The position numbers were made by a program, and so were the translations under genes. Below the pieces are notes generated by a model that made no database searches, was not told the DNA's origin, and saw nothing but the letters and a program-made list of their open reading frames with translations. A stretch of 64,000 nucleotides of DNA from Tenacibaculum sp. MAR_2009_124 (lineage in GTDB: Bacteria; Bacteroidota; Bacteroidia; Flavobacteriales; Flavobacteriaceae): contig NZ_FNSF01000001.1 in assembly GCF_900105455.1 (NCBI RefSeq), positions 129,001 through 193,000 on the forward strand, written 5' to 3'. This document shows positions 46,901-51,383 of this stretch, piece after piece; the stretch's first letter is position 1; each line of letters begins with the position of its first letter.

Positions 46901-48792
46901 TATCAGTATCCTTAATTAATACAGTACCAAGTGTTTTACAAGGACTATTAGATTCTGGTAAAATACCAAATACTGTGCGCACTATTAATTTAGCGGGAGA
47001 ACCGTTGTTGCCAAGTTTAGTAAACCGTATTTATGAAGAGAGTTCAGTAAGGAAGGTACATGATTTATATGGCCCTTCAGAAGCAACTACCTATAGTACT
47101 TTTACAAAACGTGCATTAAATGGTATTCAAAGTATCGGAAAACCAATAGCTAATACGCAAACTTATGTTGTTGATGCTGATATGAACTTAGCTCCTTTAG
47201 GAGTCGTTGGTGAATTATGTATAGGAGGAAAAGGAGTGGCAAGAGGTTACCTAAACAGGGAAGAATTAACAGAAGAAAAATTCATTCCTAATCCGTTTAA
47301 AGAAGGAGATCGATTGTATAAAACAGGTGATTTGGCAAGGTGGTTATCTGATGGCACACTAGAATACTTGGGAAGAAAGGATAATCAAGTAAAAATTAGA
47401 GGGTATCGAATAGAACTAGGAGAAATTGAAACAGCATTAGCAGCATTTGCAGAGGTGAATCAAAGTTGTATTCTAGCGAAGGAAGATTCAACAGGAAACA
47501 AACGTTTAGTAGGATATGTTGTTGTAGAAGGAAAACTCAATAAGCAAGAAATACAACAAAAATTAAAAGCTAGTTTGCCAGATTATATGGTTCCTTCAAT
47601 TTGGGTAGAGTTAGACGAAATGCCGTTAACAGCTAATGGGAAGTTAGATAGAAAAGCGTTGGTAAACCCTGAAGGTGATCATTTTTCAACGGTAGAATAT
47701 GTGGCACCTCGAAATGAAAAAGAAGAGAAGTTAGTCGGAATTTGGCAAGATCTATTGGGCATTGAAAAAATAGGAGTTTATGATGATTTCTTTGAATTAG
47801 GAGGCCATAGTTTAATGGTGATAAAGTTGGTTGCTCAAATCAATGAGTTATTTAATACAGACATAAATATTGTTAATGTATTTGAATATCCAACAATTGC
47901 TGAATTTGTTCAGAACATGACGTCAAAAGATAAAGTTTTTGATACAAACTTAATGGTGGCGCTGCAAGATAAAGGAAGCCAAAAACCAATATTCTTGGCA
48001 CCACCAGGAGGAGGGCTTTATAATTGTTATGTTGATTTGGCGAGAGCATTAGGAGAAGATCAACCTGTTTACGGGTTCCAATGTCCTGGTATCAATGGGA
48101 AAACACCAGTTTCAGAATCTATTGAAGAAATGGCGTCTAGCTTTATAGTTGAACTTCAAAAAGCGGATCCTTATGGACCTTATCGATTAGGAGGTTATTC
48201 GTTTGGTGGAGTAGTGGCCTATGAAATGGCTCTGCAACTAAAAGAAAAAGGGTTTGAAGTAGAGGAACTGTTCATGTTCGATAGTACACTTTTAGATACG
48301 CACACGACAAAAGTAGAAAACAAGGATGAACTGTTTGAAGAATTTGTAATGGATGAAATTGAAGAGTTTGTTGGAGAGAATTTCGATTTCTCAAAACTTA
48401 AATTAAAAGGAAAAACTAAAGACGAACAATTAGAAGTTGTTTATAAGCTGGCAAAAAAATTCAATATCCAAATTCCTGATGAGGAGATAAAAGGATTCTT
48501 TGAAGTTTCTTTTACAAACGAAATTTATCCGTATCATATTAAAAACGAGGTGAAATTAGATACCAATATCATCTTATTTAAAGCAATGTATATGGAGTCT
48601 GAAGTTGAAGGAGAAGAAGGGAAAATTGTACCGAATACAGAATATGAGCAATACGATTATAATTGGGGTAATTACACGAATAAAGAAGTAATTATTCACT
48701 TAATTCCATCAATACATACCGAACTTTTAGACATTGAACATATTGAAGTAATTTCTGAAAGCATTACAAATATAGAAGAAACTATTTCTTAA
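31996..48792 (+). CDS. Terminal five-module NRPS with thioesterase (predicted Phe - Phe - X - X - Ala), 5598 aa
   Basis: The start gives a TubC-type docking domain (residues 1-60). Module 1: LCL C domain, A code DAWTIAAICK (identical to the GrsA Phe code), PCP Ser1054. Module 2: dual E/C (about 1095-1582, FHYL-x6-GD and HHLIIDH), A code DAWTVAAICK (Phe), PCP Ser2118. Module 3: LCL with the variant HHISSDGIS, A code DIWQLTADDK (X), PCP Ser3171. Module 4: LCL, A code DIWQLTADDK, PCP Ser4226. Module 5: LCL, A code DLFNNALTYK (Ala, less likely Gly), PCP Ser5272. A type I thioesterase fills about 5310-5598, with nucleophile motif GYSFG at Ser5402, likely Asp5429 and His5574. It releases the peptide, so this is the last protein of the line. 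The dual domain in module 2 implies D-Phe from module 1. Modules 3 and 4 are very similar to each other. Confidence 0.96.
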   Translation: MNTEILSILKEAKQEGVKIGVKGDSLTVKTVSPISSELLQKIKENKPDIIEYIQNLRSKNKTSSLKKITPYDRETITKVPLSFGQERLWFVDSLQGSQAYHMPFVLRFDGELDASLIEQSFRYIINRHEVLRTNILSEDGVGYQKVVRSEDWTLTQETLSEDKLEERLEEYLTAPFDLANDYKLRVCLYDIGNKKYVLACVFHHIASDGWSEDILVNEFTIIHSSLQAGIEVNLPELTLQYADYAVWQRKYLEGSVLNFQLLYWEEKLKNATPLSLPTDYPRPAVQSTAGDHVTFTLDKKLSDDLNDLCEKEGVTIFMLLLAGFKVLLSRYSGQDDICIGTPIANRTQSELEGMIGFFVNTLALRSDLSGNPKFSDLLKRIKDTTLEGYDYQLAPFERIVDRVVTERDMSKSPLFQVMFILQNTAAGDDEEANETEIVSGDLTISEYGFDAINAMFDLSLDISEGSQGISFEMVYCTDLFKGTTIERMMNHYQELLKGIVKDASQYIGELPMLTALEESDLITNFNNTSITYPEDTTVIDLFLQRVEKAPEDVAIVYEETVLTYKELDERSNQLANFLLTNYTINKEDPIGVVLERSDWLLVSFLAILKTGGCYVPIDPAYPTERKEYIEKDSGSIFIVNDALINSFKENSSLQAKEAPAVVINSKDLVYIIYTSGSTGKPKGVMIEHRNIINTLLSQITAFSITSEDHCLQFASQSFDASIWELGISLLGGASLYIIKEDRKSETAFFKEFIKENKITFATLPPAFLQLLKVEDLTGLKTLITAGEAIPLGLAQAFSKSYNYVNAYGPTETSICATTFNGEITEIVPIGKPIDNTQIYILNDLNKLLPIGAVGELCIGGIGVARGYLNREELTNEKFIDNPFRQGERIYKTGDLAKWLPNGDIEFIGRKDSQVKIRGYRIEIGEVENALASLASVNQSCVLAKEDVKGNKRLIGYVVSEEDFNKESIQEGLKEVLPEYMVPTVWIDLDEMPLTTNGKIDRKSLPEPDGLNLSSTEYIGPRNETEVLLVAIWQDLLGVEKIGVNDNFFELGGHSLLIVQLIDRIQKEGYHIEIADVFGNPTIAAIDGKLSSGLSTYQVPPNGIVEGIDRIAPEMVPLLDFSQEEVDSVVDLVPGGIENIQDMYPLSPLQEGMYFHYLMSDKNEGDLYVSPNLLLFKDKGQRIKFIEALQFVVNRHDVLRTCFISENLPNAVQVVLKEAVLSNKELKLNSSDDIRSQLESLVESGNHWMDVSKAPLLDLKHVDDNEKGDYYLLVNNHHLIIDHVGLEKIIEEVNLHLLGHGDILPPPVLYRDFIGHTLHQQETNDSASYFKNALGNINEPTYPFNLSNVRGNGTDIAEASIGLPEELSKEIRIACTNMGITPAILFHAAFGIVVGMCSNRKQALFGSLFSGRLQGAVGAADSLGLFINTLPLLFNIEGTVAEYIQQVKERLAELLPYEQTPLPQVHSWSGISNEVPLFSAIFNYRHSSSDELDEDLIPEGLAEDIAEFNLDIELLGDQERTNYPFSLAIDDFGDDFGITAQMDLSIQPERVLSYMEVVVRELLQGLQNETEVGRLSILAHEEETQLLKDFNETVTAYPEEKTIIDLFVAQVEKNPEAIALTYKEATLSYKQLDELSNQLANHILANYTINNETFIAVTLERSNWLIVSFLAVLKSGGVYIPIDPVYPEERKEYIKTDSSSTIVIDEVFLENFKKGLENYHKSAPNVTTKSNDLAYIIYTSGSTGKPKGVMIEHYSIINTILSQIADFSIDTKDNCLQFASPSFDASIWEIGIALLSGASLCIVNEEGKSDVSLFKKFIQEQTVTFATLPPAFLQLLEVEDLSTIKTLVTAGEAIPLNLAKAFSEKYNYINAYGPTETSICATTFNGTIEELVPIGKPIDNTQVYILNDTNELLPSGVVGELCVGGRGVARGYLNREELTKEKFIKNPFIKGDTIYKTGDLAKWLPDGSLEFIGRKDNQVKIRGYRIELGEVENVLSSLTIVNQCCVLAKSDASGNKQLVAYVVVEGDFDRESLQDGLIKILPEYMVPTIWIEMKEIPVTSNGKLDRKALPEPDGSMLSTQEYLAPRNETEEKLVEIWQELLQIEKIGVYDNFFELGGHSLLVTRLVSLIRKDLEVEVAIRDIFEHTTIASQALHVLTCSRAAILPEVVAQEKEGNIPLSFNQERLWFLDQLQGSSQEYHIPVVEPLQGNIDVEIVEKALRIIVDRHEILRTVIYEEEGVGYQKVISSENWQLQKVIPSKEVDLEEEITNFIGQAFDLSKDYMVRACLYDLGEDGYVLVCVLHHISSDGISGIILMNEFSEIYSTLLSKEQIVLPKLNLQYSDYAIWQRSYFAGEVLEKQLSYWENKLKGVSTLKLPTDYIRPTIQNNEGSSIILGMGKELTHSVKSLCNQEKVTPFMFMLSVFKVLLSRYSNQEDICVGTPIANRTQFELEGMIGFFVNTLALRSDLSGNPSFKEVLSIIKETTLDGYDHQLTPFEKVVDKVVTAREMSMTPLFQVMFDYHNEDVNNEHEDESIENNDSSKYDNLDRTAQFDLTLDVSEEGAEIVLSLNYCTALFKQETAARMLDHYKELLVSIVNDIDKPISETKILTTKEETQLLNVFNATKVAYPLDKTVVDLFGDQVQKSPTAIAATFEGLELSYQELDNRSNQLANYLVSKGVKADDLIGICLERGLDMIIGVLGILKAGAAYVPIKPDFPQDRIAYLLEDTNCSLVVSNLESQEKLEPFSNNIQLVELESIADYATNGVELTYSPNNLAYIIYTSGSTGLPKGAMIEHAGLLNHLLLMVEELKMTNDSVVAFTAPFTFDISVWQLLSALLCGGSVAIYSEESILDIEEFQSSLSERNISHLQLVPSYIASLLETGNSTAGLSNLDYFLVTGEAATKSLLDKWFSLYPQIPVVNAYGPAEAADDITLHIMNESPNGGVVPIGKPVANMDVYVVDRFGNLCPIGVIGELWTAGIGVGRGYLNRTELTKEKFIENPFITEGGRLYKTGDLGRWLPDGTLEFVGRTDDQVKIRGYRIELGEIENAISQVASIQNCCVLAKKDQNDINRLVGYVVVEGEFNKEKVQDVLKDSLPEYMVPMLWITLEEMPLTANGKIDKKSLPEPDTSQLSTREYVAPRNEIEKQLVAIWQELLGVEKIGVNDDFFELGGHSLLATRLVSLIRKNLEREIAIRDVFEYTTIASLAICVSKQSKGVLLPAIVAEERPEYIPLSFSQERLWFLDQLQGTLAYHMPTIIRLNGDVDVSVLEETFKTIVARHEVLRTNILSEEGYGYQQIVSHENWELEQQTILEDELRENVEAYIETPFNLSNDYKLKACLYDLGNKNYVLTAVVHHIANDGWSEEILIHEFNTIYSALESGVEVPLPELTLQYADYSIWQRKYFDGEVLENQLSYWEDKLKGVSTLSMPTDYMRPTVQSTEGAIVEMSLTQELGISIHKLCESEGVTSFMFLLSAFKVLLSRYSGQDDICIGTTIANRTQTELEGMIGFFVNTLVLRSDMSNNPSFKQLLSRVKETTLESYDNQLAPFEKIVDRVVTTRDMSSTPIFQVMFSSENTSNSSEEQEDVETGSGNFVISPYETDTSVAAQFDLSLDVSEENSIFELTLSYSTALFKEETIVRILEQYQELLTNIITNIEQPIGSLPILTKKDETQLLNVFNATNVDYPLDKTVVDLFTNQVQKSPKAIAVSFEGAALSYQELDKRSNQLAHCLVSQGVKSDDLIGICLERGLDMIIGVLGILKAGGAYVPMKPDFPKDRNKYLLEDTGCSLLVSNLESQKVLESFSNDIELIVLENVADYATIPVELTYKSKDLAYVIYTSGSTGMPKGAMIEHAGLLNHLLLMVDELKMTTESVTAFTAPFTFDISVWQMLSALLCGGSVAIYSEESVLDMENFQLSLSEQHVSHLQLVPSYVTNLLESGRSTAGLSNLDYFLVTGEAATKSLLDKWFRLYPQIPVVNAYGPAEAADDITLHIMNESPNGVVVPIGKPVANMDVYVVDRFGNLCPIGVIGELWTAGIGVGRGYLNRADLTEEKFIENPFTAEGGRLYKTGDLGRWLPDGTLEFVGRSDDQVKIRGYRIELGEIENVLSQAPSVQNCCVLAMKDQNEINRLVGYVVVEGEFHKRKIQDTLKDSLPEYMVPMLWIVLDEMPLTANGKIDKKSLPEPDSSELSTQEYVAPRSEIEHQLVAIWQELLDIERIGIYDDFFELGGHSLLATRLVSLIRKELEREVAIRDVFEHTTIDSLGTHVSEQAKGMLLPAILAEKRPQRIPLSFSQERLWFLDELQGTLGYHMPTIIRLEGNVDRELLQRTFKVIIDRHEVLKTNILSENGEGYQEVVSSDNWILTEERISEDSLEKNLEDYLLIPFDLSSDYKLRARLFDLGNNKYVLASVTHHIASDGWSEDILMNELIITYNALENNAKVSLPALSLQYADYAIWQRKYFDGEVLENQLSYWEDKLKGVSTLSLPTDYARPAVQSSAGDYVSLGLGKELSGKLNALCEEEGVTLFMLLLATYKVLLSRYSGQEDICVGTPIANRTQAELEEMIGFFVNTLALRSDLTGNPSFKEFLGQLKETTLEGYDNQLAPFEKVVDRAVTNRDMSTSPLFQTMLVLQNTGSNDTESELDNAEVGLGDLSISDYDFDAIIAMFDLSLNVSENNEGISLEMLYCTDLFERATIERMLIHFEKLLRGIVADIAQPINGISMLTQQEEHKLLHVYSATKVDYIKYNTVLELFSKQVKTNAKSVAVVFEGEKLTYKELDRKSNQVARYLQSHGIQKDGLVGICMERSLEMIIAIFGVLKSGGAYVPIDPAYPKDRIDYMIEDTGTTLLLSNSSSKENIGDRKGITMVCLDTNWEEVSSFSNKKLNTHVTPDSLAYIIYTSGSTGKPKGVMIEHKNMFNLVSWGIRNFEDSLGLGMLASTSINFDLSIFEIFVTLSSGSKIYLVDNLLSLLEETEISVSLINTVPSVLQGLLDSGKIPNTVRTINLAGEPLLPSLVNRIYEESSVRKVHDLYGPSEATTYSTFTKRALNGIQSIGKPIANTQTYVVDADMNLAPLGVVGELCIGGKGVARGYLNREELTEEKFIPNPFKEGDRLYKTGDLARWLSDGTLEYLGRKDNQVKIRGYRIELGEIETALAAFAEVNQSCILAKEDSTGNKRLVGYVVVEGKLNKQEIQQKLKASLPDYMVPSIWVELDEMPLTANGKLDRKALVNPEGDHFSTVEYVAPRNEKEEKLVGIWQDLLGIEKIGVYDDFFELGGHSLMVIKLVAQINELFNTDINIVNVFEYPTIAEFVQNMTSKDKVFDTNLMVALQDKGSQKPIFLAPPGGGLYNCYVDLARALGEDQPVYGFQCPGINGKTPVSESIEEMASSFIVELQKADPYGPYRLGGYSFGGVVAYEMALQLKEKGFEVEELFMFDSTLLDTHTTKVENKDELFEEFVMDEIEEFVGENFDFSKLKLKGKTKDEQLEVVYKLAKKFNIQIPDEEIKGFFEVSFTNEIYPYHIKNEVKLDTNIILFKAMYMESEVEGEEGKIVPNTEYEQYDYNWGNYTNKEVIIHLIPSIHTELLDIEHIEVISESITNIEETIS

Positions 48793-48825
48793 CTAAACCT
48801 TACATTAATATTTAAAAATAACCAA

Positions 48826-49755
48826 ATGAAAATACCTAGAGTTAGTAATATAACAACAGAAAAATTTATAGAAGAATACATTGTAGGCAATAAACCCGTT
48901 ATCGTAACCGATGGAATGAAAAATTGGGATATGAGTAAGTTTTCTCCAGAACATTTAAAAGAAGCTTTTGGAGAAGAAAAGGTGCAAGTATATGATGACC
49001 TATTTAATTTGCAGAACATACAATCGTTAAAACAATATATTGATAACAATTTTGATAGAAAGGAAGAAGATGGTTTGTCCGATCAGTATATGAGATGGTA
49101 TACTAAATTAAAAGAAGTAGAGTATTATTGGTCTGATAAAGTTTTTGATGCTTTAAAAGATGCTTGGAGTCATCCATATTTTATTCCAAATACTTCTTTA
49201 GTAATTCCGAGTAATGCTAACGCAGAAGAAAGAGTTGTAAACGAATTTCACTATCCGTATAAAGGCTTGTTTATTTCTGGAAAAGGTTCCAGAACAAGAC
49301 TCCATAAAGATCCTTTTGCCAGCAATGCTGTACTATGTCAATTCTATGGAGAAAAGAAAATTTATTTATTTGATCCGAAGAAAGAATCAAGTGTAATGAA
49401 TGGGAAAGAGTTTGTAGATGTTATGAATCCAGACCATGAAAAGTTCTCAAATTATGCTAACATTACGCATGATTATGAAGATACTTTGTCTCCAGGTGAA
49501 ATCGTATTTTTCCCTTCAGGGTGGTTTCATGATGTAACTTGTGAAACAGATAGTATATCTATAACATGGAATTTTGTTCATGAAACACAGTTAAATGTAT
49601 TTTGCAAGCATGTAGCAAAAAATCCAGATGATGATCAATTGGAAATAGCTAAGTATTTCTTGAAAAATGAAGTTAAAGAAGATGAAAAGGCCAGAGATTT
49701 AATACTTTTCTTAAAAAAGAAGTTTAAAACTAAAAAGCAAAAAGCTCTAGTTTAA
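48826..49755 (+). CDS. JmjC/cupin_8-type Fe(II)/2-oxoglutarate dioxygenase, probable tailoring hydroxylase
   Basis: The 309-aa protein has the cupin_8/JmjC layout related to asparaginyl hydroxylase FIH. The N-terminal part contains PVIVTDGMKNW (residues 24-34). The iron ligands fit His160-x-Asp162 (RLHKDPF) and His235 (PSGWFHDV). Lys177 or Lys178 sits where FIH has its 2-oxoglutarate-binding lysine (GEKKIYLFDP). The gene starts 33 bp after the NRPS stop, on the same strand and before the operon terminator, so it is probably part of the cluster. The family hydroxylates amino-acid side chains, so beta-hydroxylation of a carrier-bound or released residue is likely; Asn, the basic residue X and Phe are all possible. 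The substrate is inferred only. A role unrelated to the peptide, such as modifying a host protein, cannot be excluded. Confidence 0.85.
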   Translation: MKIPRVSNITTEKFIEEYIVGNKPVIVTDGMKNWDMSKFSPEHLKEAFGEEKVQVYDDLFNLQNIQSLKQYIDNNFDRKEEDGLSDQYMRWYTKLKEVEYYWSDKVFDALKDAWSHPYFIPNTSLVIPSNANAEERVVNEFHYPYKGLFISGKGSRTRLHKDPFASNAVLCQFYGEKKIYLFDPKKESSVMNGKEFVDVMNPDHEKFSNYANITHDYEDTLSPGEIVFFPSGWFHDVTCETDSISITWNFVHETQLNVFCKHVAKNPDDDQLEIAKYFLKNEVKEDEKARDLILFLKKKFKTKKQKALV

Positions 49756-49803
49756 AAGTAGTATCAATACAATTGTGGTAGATAGAATTGAGATTAAAAA
49801 CGG

Positions 49804-49838
49804 AGTACAATTCTTTTTATACTTCATATGGTTGTACT
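49804..49838 (+). other. Small inverted repeat in the 3' untranslated region of the NRPS operon
   Basis: AGTACAA (49804-49810) and TTGTACT (49832-49838) are perfect inverted repeats around a 21-base T-rich loop. No T-run follows the second arm, so it is not a standard terminator. It may contribute to folding or stability of the operon's 3' end. Confidence 0.3.
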
Positions 49839-49897
49839 AATTCCTGAATTTAACTCACTCATGCCATTTGCTAGAAATACAGTGATTATTTTTTAGA

Positions 49898-49975
49898 ACT
49901 TTGAGATAAGTAATGAGGGCTCTATTGACATGAATCTCGTTACTTAGACGCTAGGGACAAAGTCTTTTCGTCTAA
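49898..49975 (+). other. Possible structured RNA with pseudoknot-like pairing, downstream of the NRPS operon
   Basis: Three pairings sit within 78 bases. ACTTTG (49898-49903) pairs with CAAAGT (49958-49963). AAGTAATGAG (49908-49917) pairs with CTCGTTACTT (49936-49945) apart from one G-U. TTAGACG (49944-49950) pairs with CGTCTAA (49969-49975), which encloses the 3' arm of the first helix, so helices 1 and 3 together would form a pseudoknot; helices 2 and 3 overlap by two bases. No reading frame occupies the stretch. I do not recognise an RNA family. It may be a 3' UTR element, a small RNA, or chance pairing in AT-rich DNA. Confidence 0.3.
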
Positions 49976-50000
49976 CAAACATATAAAAACTACACTACTG

Positions 50001-50039
50001 AATGAAGTCATATGTTTAAACATATGACTTCATTTTTTT
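50001..50039 (+). terminator. Rho-independent terminator: perfect 34-bp palindrome plus T-run
   Basis: Bases 50001-50017 and 50018-50034 are perfect reverse complements with no spacer, and T7 follows at 50033-50039. The hairpin should end the NRPS-dioxygenase transcript. It abuts the stop codon of the convergent deiodinase-like gene (ending at 50038), so it may also act on that transcript, though no strong T-run follows on that side. Confidence 0.8.
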
Positions 50040-50730
50040 ATTCGTAGAAATGACAAACTTGATCAATTGATTTTCTATCTAGTTTAGGTACATAAGCATT
50101 GTCTTCTGCATAGCCAACCGGAAATAGAATAAAAGCCCTTTCATTAGCGGGTCTGTCTAAAAGCTTAGCTAAAAAGTTCATGGGACTTGGAGTATGCGTA
50201 AGAGTAACCAGACCAGCGTTGTGAATTGCCGAAATCATCATTCCACAGGCAATACCTACAGATTCGTTTACATAATAGTTATTATGTCTACTGCCATCTT
50301 CATCAATTTCATAAACTCTTTTAAAAGCAACAATAATCCAAGGAGCATTTTCAATAAATGGCTTATACATATCAGTTCCTAAATGAGCTAAATCTTCTTT
50401 CCAGCGATCACTCATTCTAACTTCATAACCAAGTTTTTCTTCAATTTCTGCTGCTTTTCTTAAACTTGATTTTAAGGACGCATTTGAAATTGCACAAAAT
50501 GTCCAAGGTTGTTTGTGAGCCCCTGAAGGAGCTGTTGAAGCTGATAAAATAATATTTTCAATAATCTCTTTTGGAACAGGTTTATTGGAGAATTCTCTGA
50601 CGGATCTTCTTTTGTTAAGCCAATCAAAATAATCACGACTTCTTTCAAGCATTTCATTTTCGTCATAGCGTAAAGGTTCATAGGTAATGTGGTCAAAACC
50701 CTTAACGTTTTTTGCGTCTGGTGCTTTCAT
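50038..50730 (-). CDS. Nitroreductase-fold flavoprotein of the iodotyrosine deiodinase type
   Basis: The 230-aa protein has FMN-binding features RRSVREF (residues 41-47) and SGAHKQPW (69-76), and closely follows the layout of iodotyrosine deiodinase (IYD) without its membrane anchor. The residues that hold the iodotyrosine zwitterion in IYD appear conserved as Glu98-x3-Tyr102 and Lys123. IYD enzymes reductively remove halogen from halotyrosines, and bacterial versions exist, including in Bacteroidetes. This is therefore probably a cytoplasmic halotyrosine dehalogenase, a sensible function for a marine organism. It converges on the NRPS operon and shares its terminator region, but nothing in the NRPS suggests a halogenated residue. 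A general nitroreductase role is the alternative. Confidence 0.85.
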   Translation of the reverse strand: MKAPDAKNVKGFDHITYEPLRYDENEMLERSRDYFDWLNKRRSVREFSNKPVPKEIIENIILSASTAPSGAHKQPWTFCAISNASLKSSLRKAAEIEEKLGYEVRMSDRWKEDLAHLGTDMYKPFIENAPWIIVAFKRVYEIDEDGSRHNNYYVNESVGIACGMMISAIHNAGLVTLTHTPSPMNFLAKLLDRPANERAFILFPVGYAEDNAYVPKLDRKSIDQVCHFYE

Positions 50731-50869
50731 AATTGGGGGTGAATTTTAAGTTTTTGCTCTTCAATGTAATGAAAAAAAAAGAATAATTAAAATTACAGTA
50801 CTGGAATACAGTGTTTTGGATGGTTTTTCCGATGGTTTGCTATTGAGGTATTACTAGTGAATTTATTGC

Positions 50870-51364
50870 TTAAAATTGAATATTATCTTCTTTTTTGAGG
50901 TTATGGAAAACTTTATTCATCATTTCAAGTATCCGTTTAGCTTTTGTTTCGTTAGTTTTTACGTTATAAACCCAATCGAGGTATGTTTTTTGTTGCCCTT
51001 CCGAAAATGCTAAGAAATTGGTAAGTGTTTGTTTCGGTTCATTATCAAAACAAGCCATTATTTCATTTGGAATAATAATGGAAGAAGTATCAATATCAAG
51101 AGTTATATGGACATAATCTCCCGCTTCCTTTTTAATTACTTTTCGAATAGCTGCTTTAACAGGAAGAAACAACTTTCCATTTCCCATAGGCATTAATTTA
51201 TATTGTTTTAAGGAAAAAGTATCGATACTTCCTTTTACTTTTACCCAACCAAAAGGATTGTTTTTATTTTGTGATATTTCTGGAATTTCGGCATAAGTCC
51301 AGCCTCCTTTTCCAGGAAATTTTTGCAGGAGATATTCTGCATTCACTAAATGTTTCTTGGTCAT
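50870..51364 (-). CDS. YdeI/OmpD-associated family protein with DUF1905 domain
   Basis: The 164-aa protein has an N-terminal DUF1905 beta-barrel-like region (about residues 10-95, with GGWTYAEIP and GWVKVKGSID) and a C-terminal YdeI-like helical segment (about 110-155) with FLAFSEGQQKTYLDWV and AKRILEMMNKV. Families with this pairing are often called bacteriocin-protection proteins, but the biochemical role is unknown. It lies 19 bp behind the esterase gene and is probably co-transcribed with it. No signal peptide or membrane segment is seen. Confidence 0.8.
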   Translation of the reverse strand: MTKKHLVNAEYLLQKFPGKGGWTYAEIPEISQNKNNPFGWVKVKGSIDTFSLKQYKLMPMGNGKLFLPVKAAIRKVIKKEAGDYVHITLDIDTSSIIIPNEIMACFDNEPKQTLTNFLAFSEGQQKTYLDWVYNVKTNETKAKRILEMMNKVFHNLKKEDNIQF

Positions 51365-51383
51365 AGAGAGATGTTAGTATAAT

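Noticed and set aside
1735..47000. Many minus-strand open frames of 60-164 codons opposite the NRPS genes
   Set aside because: They recur at the same place in homologous domains and mirror the coding strand's codon pattern. None shows a domain, a signal sequence or its own promoter.
1..48792. Reading X as glutamine because of the Gln at the fourth code position
   Set aside because: The Gln code I recall is DAWQFGLIDK-like. The YGPAEA-DD core and the other nine positions follow the diaminobutyrate type, so Dab-like is preferred, though not certain.
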